Below are positions 56,491-64,000 of a stretch of 64,000 nucleotides of DNA, in pieces. Both the position numbers and the translations under genes were made by a program. The stretch spans positions 1,707,501 to 1,771,500 of the forward strand of contig JBAIZL010000058.1 of the NCBI GenBank assembly GCA_036971475.1, written 5' to 3'. This stretch comes from Prosapia bicincta (taxonomy: Eukaryota; Arthropoda; Insecta; Hemiptera; Cercopidae). Every line of letters starts with the position of its first letter. The stretch's first letter is position 1. Under the pieces are notes generated by a model. The model did no database searches. It saw nothing but the letters and a program-made list of their open reading frames with translations, and was not told where the DNA came from.

Positions 56491-57329
56491 AAATGAATTA
56501 TTTGTGAGTCTTGTGTATGTCTTTTATTTGTTTTAACATAACCTCACAAGCTAAGCTCAAAGAATAGATGTAAAAATTATAGTCTTGTAAAAATAAAAAT
56601 CTGAAAGCCAAGTTGCAGGAACACACAAAGGCAGTGTCGGACACATCATATGGTTAAATACATCATGAATGTGTTCGTCAGCCTTGTGTGATGATCTACA
56701 GTTATGTCTACATTATTGGTCATAGGTGAGCGCCATGGCCCTATGCAAAAATACAGTGTCGGTCACTGGCAATCACCATGGCAATTAACGAGTTAATTAG
56801 GGCTTAGCTAGTGAGAACAATTTACAACAGTGAACATTAAAACAGTACAAACACACTATTAAGCAGGTCATCAATTTCTGTTACAGAGCATATAAATTAT
56901 TATGAACTGAATATTGTAGATAGATTGTTATTGAAAACAATTTCAGCTTAGTAAATTTTTAGTGTCATCGGCGAGTTTTTTTTTTGTATAGTCCAAAAAT
57001 TAATATACTATTAATAAACCAGGTGAATTGTTAATTAAAGGAAATAAGAACATTTGATACCAAATTCACTTAATATTTTTTTAAAACAACTTATTTTGAA
57101 ATATTCACAAAGATTTTTTTTATTAACATAAGCAGTGTTATGTTGTGTGTGTACCACAAGATTCTAAACTAAATAAATATTTTATTGTTAAAACAGTAAA
57201 GAAACGGCGTAAGCCTTAAACAAAGAAATGACAAGGCTTTTAAAACATTAAATGAAATTTAAATTTTCAAAGTATATAAAATAAAACTCAACAAATTTAT
57301 TTAAACAACAAAATATAATGTTTTTTAAC
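56491..57329 (-). other. ACBD3 intron, possible TTAA-type MITE remnant
   Basis: The end near 56770-56800 (GGCAATTAACGAGTTAATT) resembles one terminus of the TTAA-flanked MITE at 52591-52777, but I could not define both ends. The rest is AT-rich intron. Confidence 0.4.
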
Positions 57330-57443
57330 CTGGTTTGTAGGTGATTTAGTCCATTCAAAAAATACTCCAAAGCCTATATCGTAACTGTCAGTTGCAAACT
57401 CCCAAAATAAACAAGTTCCATCTTCATGTGTAGGTACTCGTAC
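57330..57443 (-). CDS. ACBD3: ACBD3, GOLD-domain exon
   Basis: A 114-nt exon in phase 0 between acceptor TTATACAG and donor GTTAAA. It encodes [20 protein letters not shown], then [18 protein letters not shown]. The [20 protein letters not shown] core is the signature of the ACBD3 GOLD domain. It is uninterrupted. The weak donor (GTTAAA) is supported by the phase and the continuity of the protein. Confidence 0.93.
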
Positions 57444-57533
57444 CTGTATAACAATAAAAGATATGCTAGCTGATGAATATGTTTATCTGAAACAGTCAAA
57501 ATTTTTTATTTATAATTTGTAATATTTACTTAC

Positions 57534-57658
57534 AGTAACTGTTTCACCATGGTTCACTTTGATTATTGCGTCTCCATCTTCCTTTCTTATAGCTTCTTTA
57601 AATTCTCTCACATCTTTCCTTGTCCACATTGATGCTAGTGTCATTGTTTGTGCATTTC
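57534..57658 (-). CDS. ACBD3: ACBD3, exon entering the GOLD domain
   Basis: A 125-nt exon from acceptor TAATTTTTAG to donor GTAAGT. It enters in phase 1 and encodes GNAQTMTLASMWTRKDVREF, then KEAIRKEDGDAIIKVNHGET and VT. The SMWTRxxVxxFKExI...GETVTV segment precedes the first GOLD strands in ACBD3. It ends in phase 0 and continues into VRVPTHED. Confidence 0.93.
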
Positions 57659-57973
57659 CTAAAAATTATATTGATAAAACAAATATAACATTTTCAGAAT
57701 TTATTTGGCGGTTATTCATTCTAAATTGTTTTCTAGAATTATAGAAAATCACCATTCTTTAGTCTAAAATATAGAATGAATTTAGTTTTCTTGTTTGTTT
57801 CTATATAAACATAAAGTTTTAACGTTTTATTCCAAACTATAATACCATCCTAAAATCTACAAAAATATGAAAATTTTATGAAATAGTTGAATGACAAAAA
57901 ATAATATTAGGTAAAAGTTTTGCCATTTGTCAATAAATATTTAAAAAATTCAAAAAACCTACACATTAAAATA

Positions 57974-58889
57974 CGAGGCGTATACTGAAACTAACTACTG
58001 TTTCATTCTACTGCCCCGTAGCGCTGCAATCGGTGTTCCGCGCATGTGCACTAGTCGTCCTTGTTCACTGGCTATTGAGTCACGCCATTTTAGTTGTTGT
58101 ACGTTGTGTTTTCAGGTTTCTCTGAATGTTTAAAATGTTTAACACAATAAGTATTCCCGCCGATTGTGAGATTCGTTCTGTAATAAGATTTTTGAATACA
58201 AGGAATGTGAAACCGGCTGAAATTTATCGTAAACTTCGAGATGTTTACGGGGAAGACGTGATGAGTGAAGGAATGGTGAGAAAATGGGTTAGAATGTTCA
58301 ATAGTGGTCGAACTAATGTGCATGACAAGAATCGGAGCGGTCGACCGTCTCTCGTCACCGATGATCTGGTAAGGGCAGTTGACGAAAAAATCCGAGAGAA
58401 CAGACATTTCACTATGATAACGCTATCTTACGAATATTTCATGTACTGTTTTGTACGAAATTGTTACGGGCCGCTTAGGTTATCGCAAGCTGTGTTTCCG
58501 ATGGGTTCCAAAAATGCTGAATGACGTGCAAAAAACCAAGAGACTCGGAAGTGCTTTGACTTTTCTCACACGGTACAATGATGATGGTGAGGATTTTTTA
58601 AACAAAATTGTGACAGGTGAAATAAGATTTCACGATAAATTTCAGCCGGTTTCACATTCCTTGCGTTCAAAAATCTTATTACAGAACGAATCTCACAATC
58701 GGCGGGAACACTTATTGTCTTAAACATTTTAAACGTTCAGAGAAAACTGAAAACACAACGTACAACAACTAAAATGGCGTGACTCGATAGCCAGTGAACA
58801 AGGACGACTAGTGCACATGCGCAGAACACCGATTGCAGTGCTACGGCGGCAGTAGAATGAAACAATACTTAGTTTCAGTATACGCCTCG
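57974..58889 (+). mobile_element. mariner-derived fold-back element
   Basis: 916 bp flanked by TA, with termini CGAGGCGTATACTGAAACTA at both ends. The inverted arms are about 257 bp (57974-58230 and 58632-58889), far longer than a normal mariner repeat, because the 5' end including the start of the transposase gene has been copied in inverted orientation onto the 3' end. It lies in the ACBD3 intron between exons 59104 and 57658. Confidence 0.9.
58126..58630 (+). pseudogene. mariner transposase, truncated before the catalytic domain
   Basis: From MFKMFNTISIPADCEIRSVI the frame shows the paired HTH region (FLNTRNVKPAEIYRKL, MVRKWVRMFNSGRTN, then DKNRSGRPS). A frameshift near 58440 moves to a frame with YEIVTGRLGYRKLCFRWVPK and ALTFLTRYNDDGEDFLNKIV. 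It ends at TGE, where the first catalytic aspartate (TGDE) should follow, because the inverted copy of the 5' end starts there. The DDD catalytic domain is missing, so it could at most bind termini. Confidence 0.88.
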
Positions 58890-59103
58890 TAATATTATTT
58901 TTAATTTTTAGAGAATAAAATTTGAAGCAACTTCACACCAGTATGGAAATCAATTAGAAAGAAACTCATACAACCTCAAAATAAAACCTTTATATGTTAA
59001 ACTATTTTCCTATTTAGATTTAGGCCCTTTATATACAAAAATTATATATTAAAAATTAAAACTAAAGAAGGAAAAATCCCAAATAAGCATACAACTTACA
59101 CAC

Positions 59104-59284
59104 CTTCTTCCTCTTCATCATCTGTTTCAGATTCATCAAGATTTGCATCACCATTAGCTAAAACAGCGAATTCTTCATTGTGGGTTTGGACAGAAGATGC
59201 CTGTTCAGGTTTGGTACAATGCAGCAACTGCTGCATATACTGATGGTAATGTTGGTCTTGTAACTGTCTAACTAATACTGCTTG
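59104..59284 (-). CDS. ACBD3: ACBD3, Q-rich linker exon (first recognised in window)
   Basis: A 181-nt exon between acceptor GTTAACAG and donor GTGTGT. It starts in phase 0, encodes 60 residues and leaves one base. QAVLVRQLQDQHYHQYMQQL is the glutamine-rich segment between the acyl-CoA-binding and GOLD domains, which in human ACBD3 binds PI4-kinase beta. It is followed by a variable linker and an acidic end (DESETDDEEEE). The donor GTGTGT was chosen over the stronger GTAAGT four bases on because only it keeps the frame to GNAQTM. Exons for the ACB domain are not visible up to 64000. Confidence 0.85.
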
Positions 59285-59326
59285 CTGTTAACAAATAATA
59301 CACACTCACACTAACAATAATTGTGA

Positions 59327-59810
59327 CTATAATTAAAAAGTGAATATGTAATGGCTTACTTGCTGACGGGTTTCAAAACATTAGTCCCTTTTACGAAGCT
59401 AACCCTCTACTGGTGGCATCGTGTTAGGTACAAAGGCTGTAACGGGATGGATTTATGACTGTGGAAGGGGTGGGTTTTTTTGGTTGTGTGTCATGTAATG
59501 GAAAAGGCTGTTGGCTTCAAAATGCGAGTGATTATTTAATATGTTGCGTTGTGTTTGTTATAAAGAACAACAGATAAAGAAAACATATTAAATGATCATA
59601 CGCATTTTGAAGCCAACAGCCTTTTCCATTACATGACACACAACCTAAATAACCCACCCCTTCCAGTCATAAATCCACCCCGTTACAGCCTTTGTACCTA
59701 ACACGATGCCGCCAGTAAAGGGTTAGCTTCGTAGAAGGAACAAATGTTTTGAAATGCGTCAGCAAGTAAGCCATTAAGTATTTACATAATTGATTACTTT
59801 TTAATTATAG
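59327..59810. mobile_element. PLE family B hairpin (B2)
   Basis: Arms of about 220 bp (59327-59546 and 59580-59810) match the flank of the PLE fragment at 17010-17900, including GCTAACCCTCTACTGG and GGCTTACTTGCTGA. Only a ~33-bp non-mirrored centre remains. The right arm reads TTTTGAAATGCGTCAGCAAG, a hammerhead 3' half without a clear CUGANGA. Confidence 0.85.
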
Positions 59811-60133
59811 TTTAATCAGTGAATTCAACATGATTACATCAAGCAACTTTAATAATTGTGAGTTATATAAGTAAGTATTGTTATGTTCTTTATTTAGGTG
59901 GGAATGGAAGTAGAAATAAGTGAACAATAGGCCGACATAAAATTTTTTAAGTAGTAACAGTGGAAGTTAGGCTAAATATGTCACAGTAACAACATATCCT
60001 GAGGAGATAAAAAAATTTGTATGTGTGTGGACTTATACAGATTAAACGTAAACTACATGGGACAGTTTCGCCATTAAAAATATTACAACTCTTGAAGTAT
60101 CTGGACAGATTCATGGCAACATAAAAATAAAGT
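59811..60133. other. No recognised feature
   Basis: AT-rich sequence between the PLE hairpin and the 101-bp array. ACATGATTACATCAAGCAAC near 59830 is also found beside PLE B1 (near 17926), so the family may extend slightly beyond the hairpin. Confidence 0.5.
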
Positions 60134-60535
60134 TAAATGTAAACTATAAGATATTGCCATGTAAAAGAGCGCAAATGAAGTGCAGCCAAATACTGCATAA
60201 TGAAACAGATATTTCATATTGACAACCAGTCACGTAAATGCAAACTATAAGATATTGCCATGTAAAGGAGTACAAACGAAGTCTAGCTAAATAATGCATA
60301 ACAAACCAGATATTTCATAATGACAACCAGTCACGTAAATGCAAACTCTAAGATATTGCCATGTAAAGGAGTACAAACGAAGTCTAGCTAAATAATGCAT
60401 AACAAAACAGATATTTCATATGACAACCCGTCACGTAAATGCAAACTATAAGATATTGCCATGTAAAGGAGTACAAACGAAATGTAGCAAAATAGTACAT
60501 AACAAAATAGATATTTCATAATGACAACCAGTCAC
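60134..60535 (+). repeat. 101-bp tandem repeat, four units
   Basis: Units start TAAATGCAAACTATAAGATA, continue TTGCCATGTAAAGGAG and end GACAACCAGTCACG. The first and last units differ most; the two middle units are nearly identical. Confidence 0.93.
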
Positions 60536-61899
60536 GGGATTAGTCCAGCTGATTAGGAAAATCTTAATAAAGCTATAGCAAATTTTGAATTTTACAAATT
60601 TTGTTTAACTAAATTATTTTGTTAAGGTCAAACATATTATATTGTTGTAATGGATTCAACTATTAGTGAGTATTGAAAATTGTATTGCTGATGAGAAAGT
60701 CCACAAATATAGCAAATTACTGTGTCAACAAACAAATTACCATTTATTACAGAAGCATACATTTGGTAATTATTGATAACTAAATGCAAAAACTTCAAAC
60801 TTTAATTGGAAATGTCTCGTTTTATAGAAAGATTTTGTTTGGAAATTTTATCCTCCAGCCATTATTGTTTGTGAAATATATATTGTACATTTGCCATTAG
60901 TAAATCATTAATAAAGTTGAAGTTTTAGGTTCTTCATTTATAGAAAAAAATATTACTTATGGTTCATGTTTGCTTAGTTTACACCCAGGGGAAAATTGTT
61001 AACATTTTGATGCCAGTGACTTACATGGATACCAGTTTATATCAGTTTCACTGGCTCAATTAATAAAACCTTCATCAAATATTTGTTTCATATAATTAGG
61101 TTGAAAACTAGGAGGTTAAAAACTTTTTTTTAAAATAATTAAAATAGAAAAAGTTTAAGAAAACACCCCAAGAAAATGGGTAATATAATTTCTGCGAGTA
61201 TAAACACAAAATTCACTGAAATAAATGAGAAAGAAATTCAGAGTCCATATCAAAACGCACACAAAAGAAACAGGAAGGCACAATACAATGTGGTTTAATG
61301 GAGGAGGAAGAAGAGCAAAAATCTGTACAACTGGAAAGACAAGGGAAGTAAACAAAGTAACTCAAAAGCAATCTGGAGACAAGAATCAGAAAAAAATGGG
61401 AAATGTAAAAATGTAGCCAAATTTATTTGACCTAATTGAGATGACAAGGACCAACTAGAAGCAGAGAGAAGAGCTGGTACACAAACTCACAGTAAATACT
61501 TATTACAACGGGCTATATTAAACCAGACATTCCTTATAACACTCTGTTTGAAAGATAAATCATCCCCAAATTGTTAACCACGTAAACACTCTTTGCATAC
61601 CCCAACCCAGCTTAGTGCCTAAATGGCTGTGGAAACGGCCACTTAAAACTTCCGTGGCATTCTATGTAAAAAAATGATGCAATAAAATTGTAAACAGAAA
61701 TATTTATAATACTGCTTAATCAAGTTCTTTAAAGGTTTTGTTGAACATAAACTTTGCAGTACTTACATTAACCATTTGAATACACTAATATACTTAAAAG
61801 TTTACTGGCCTAAAATGTCTGTTTGCTGTAATTACCTCGAGTGATACAAAGGAATTGTATCAAGCAAAGTCATATCAGTAATAATTGTAACCGAAATAA
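60536..61899. other. No recognised feature
   Basis: AT-rich DNA, presumably ACBD3 intron or upstream. A run of about eleven G is at 61901-61911 just beyond. Short overlapping frames at 61155-61416 on both strands are not supported. Confidence 0.5.
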
Positions 61900-61911
61900 A
61901 GGGGGGGGGGG

Positions 61912-63271
61912 CAGCTGTTTCGGATAACAAATTTTTTTGGTTAATCCATAACTCATTAAAAATAGTGTTTGTTTTGTTTGAGTATCAAATCGTACCCGTG
62001 CAGCGATGTTCTGCTAACTTTTTACTAACAGACTACCAGCAGGTGTTGACGCTTTGCATTTTTTAACAAACTTGAGGGCAAAATTAAAACTACAAAATCT
62101 AATGTAGTTTTTGGTTGTTATTTAGTGTTACACAAAATAATGACTGCGTAGAGTTAGCGCTTGATTTTAGGCTTACCTCTAATGCATTCAATCCATTGTC
62201 AGCTGACACTTTGCTGATTTTGTCATCCATATCGTCTGCATTGGAGTTTTCTGTTCCGTTGTTAGATGGCTGCAAAACTGCCTCTACAACATCTTGGTCT
62301 ATGAGTTCTTCGGAGTCATCCACAACGATCCATTCATTCACTTCATTTTCAATCAAGTCTTTGCATCCAGGAATTGTATGAACAATCTCTGTCAAATTTT
62401 CAAAACCTTTTGTTCATTTTTCTTCCAGTCCATCATATAGTTTTCTCCAGCACCTTCGTAGTGTTTCGCTTTAAACTTTTTCCCAAGTTTGCAAACACCA
62501 GTATTCTATGTGTTTCATGTTCACTGACTTTAGTGCTCCATTCATATTTTGTGCTCAACAATCCTGCAGAATGGTTTGTAGCAACAGCGATCGATAGTGT
62601 TGTTTAAATAATCAGCCTTGATTGTGAGGCTGAATTAGGCGTGACATTTGGAGGAAGGAAGTGAACAATGATATCACCACTTTTTAATTCACTGGGATGA
62701 CGCATTATTTAATAAGATAGCTTTTTTGGGCAAACCTTTTTCAGTTAAAAATTTCTCATCTTTCGGCAGAAAATTATCAAAAAACCATTCTTCGAATAGT
62801 TCAGAAGACATCCATGCACTTTTTGGTGCTATGTAAAAGACTGGTAAAGCATTTGGCACAATTTTCTTTAATGTACGTGGTAATTTTGAACTCCCCACAC
62901 GCATTGGTGGCAGTCTATTCTAGTCTGAGTCATTTGCAGCAAAAAGACATTTTATCCGTTCTTTTTTTTCATTTTGTGACATGGAGCAGCCGTTTCAGTC
63001 AATTTCTAGCAACATCTTAAAATTTACTCCTATTTCATAGGCATTGTAAATCTGATCGTTACTATAGCCTTTGGTGAAATCTTCAAACTCTGTTTTGAAA
63101 CGGGTTGGCAGGGATATGGTTAGGCGAGGGTAACTATAAATGGCGGTATGGTTAGGCTACTCCCAATTGTGATGTGACATGCATTGTTTACATATTACTA
63201 TAGGTACATTTCCACTTCGCTTCACACCTAGGTTTCGGTTGACCCGAGTTTGATTAACCAGGGTTCCACTG
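61912..63271 (-). mobile_element. Tigger/pogo-like relic D
   Basis: The right terminus is CAGTGGAACCCTGGTTAATC read on the minus strand from 63271, next to TA (63272-63273). The left end is placed near the G-run because GGTTAATCC appears at 61939, but the terminus is poorly preserved. A DDE transposase relic covers the middle. Confidence 0.75.
62099..63110 (-). pseudogene. Tigger/jerky-like transposase with lost catalytic residues
   Basis: Minus-strand pieces in order: FKTEFEDFTKGYSNDQIYNA followed by YEIGV, LPPMRVGSSKLPRTLK, NALPVFYIAPKSAWMSSELF, EEWFFDNFLPKDEKFL, KAILLNNASSQ, DIIVHFLPPNVT and an acidic C-terminal tail (NEWIVVDDSEEL). In working relatives the first catalytic aspartate sits in NADETGL; here it is NAYEIGV. 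The second sits in LLLDNAPSH; here it is LLNNASSQ. Both changes, plus stops and frameshifts, show an old dead copy. The N-terminal DNA-binding region is absent. Confidence 0.85.
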
Positions 63272-63273
63272 TA

Positions 63274-64000
63274 CTAATGTATTAAGAGTTGACAACAGTT
63301 TTGTACAAATACTCCTTTGCCATGCTGCCTTCACAGGTCTGAAATATGACTTGTCCCAAACAACCTCACAATACTTTCAACATCAATTTGAAGACTTACA
63401 AGCAACAAAATGTTTCATAGCATTGCCATTTAATGTTATGATGCAGTAGCAGCAGTGAATGTGCTGATTGTTAATCATTGTAAATAAAATGTACACATTT
63501 TAAATAAGTATACTTCTTTTAATTAAAGTTTTTCTGTTTTTTACGGCTGCGGGTAGAAATATGGGAACAGAGCTTCTGGATGTAGGAAGGGAATCTGTAA
63601 GCAGGACTTTTTTTTTGTGTGGGACGGTAATAAGGATTTTATTTTGAGCGGACTACGTTTATTTTAAACATTTGGACTGGCTCACTGACTCTCTTTTATT
63701 ATTATTATTTTTTTTTTTTGGGTGACATTTTTCGTTTTGTGTGTGTTGATTCATGTATGTAGTAAGGGTGTTTGCGGGTCATAAGATAGTGTAGAAATGT
63801 ATAATAAGACTTAGAGCTAGAATGGAATAACAAAGTTGTGATGGATGATCTTAAACTAACTTGACTTAACTAGCATTTTATATGATGAAACAGTTACATG
63901 ATGATATTAATAGGAATAAACAATCTGGAGTTAAACACTTTTTACAATTTAAACATAGACAACTCTCAGCCCCAATCAGTCAGTCATAACGAGGTTCTAC
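63274..64000. other. No recognised feature
   Basis: AT-rich sequence with a T-run near 63709-63719. The remaining upstream exons of ACBD3 (acyl-CoA-binding domain) were not found and are expected beyond the window. Confidence 0.5.

Overview
This window is metazoan nuclear DNA, most likely from an arthropod with a large, repeat-laden genome. The evidence is spliced coding exons, AT-rich intergenic sequence, short TTAGG-type runs, and mixed decayed transposons: Penelope-like elements (PLEs), Tigger/pogo, hAT, piggyBac and mariner. There is no prokaryotic or viral organisation. The only host gene I can name is the 3' half of ACBD3 (GCP60, the Golgi GOLD-domain protein) on the minus strand. Its five recognisable exons lie at 59284-59104, 57658-57534, 57443-57330, 54674-54611 and 45715-45483. 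Upstream exons lie beyond 64000 or were not recognised. Its 8.9-kb last intron holds a nearly intact hAT transposon, a piggyBac relic, a Tigger fragment and MITE or hairpin elements.

Layout. 1-4840: a 29-bp minisatellite, a candidate pair of exons of an unknown plus-strand gene (2636-2773, 3254-3349) and a GT-rich block. 4845-7500: a rearranged PLE with RT and GIY-YIG remnants and a hammerhead-like ribozyme. 8505-14165: a 70-72-bp satellite of about 78 units. 14166-18042: mostly unrecognised, with a tRNA-Gln-like relic and a PLE fragment. 18051-29322: an 11.27-kb near-perfect palindrome with a 53-bp spacer, short terminal inverted repeats and an 8-bp target duplication; its arms consist of different tandem-repeat blocks. 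30660-31770: a PLE GIY-YIG remnant between inverted ribozyme-bearing flanks. 33370-37160: a 96/98-bp minisatellite. 38128-44240: PLE hairpins and two Tigger relics, one interrupted by a hAT-type MITE. 45483-59284: ACBD3 exons and intronic transposons, including a mariner fold-back and another PLE. 59327-64000: a PLE hairpin, a 101-bp repeat and a dead Tigger.

The recurring theme is inverted duplication. At least eight separate loci have fold-back architecture: the giant palindrome, six PLE-derived loci and the mariner. Several PLE loci carry the CUGANGA...GAAA core of the dimer-type hammerhead ribozymes known from PLE flanking repeats. The giant palindrome is the best candidate for an undescribed element. 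It resembles fold-back (FB/Galileo-like) transposons in architecture, but I see no coding sequence in it and do not recognise its termini.

Limits: all repeat counts, identities and boundaries were read by eye. Family assignments rest on recognised motifs, not on searches.
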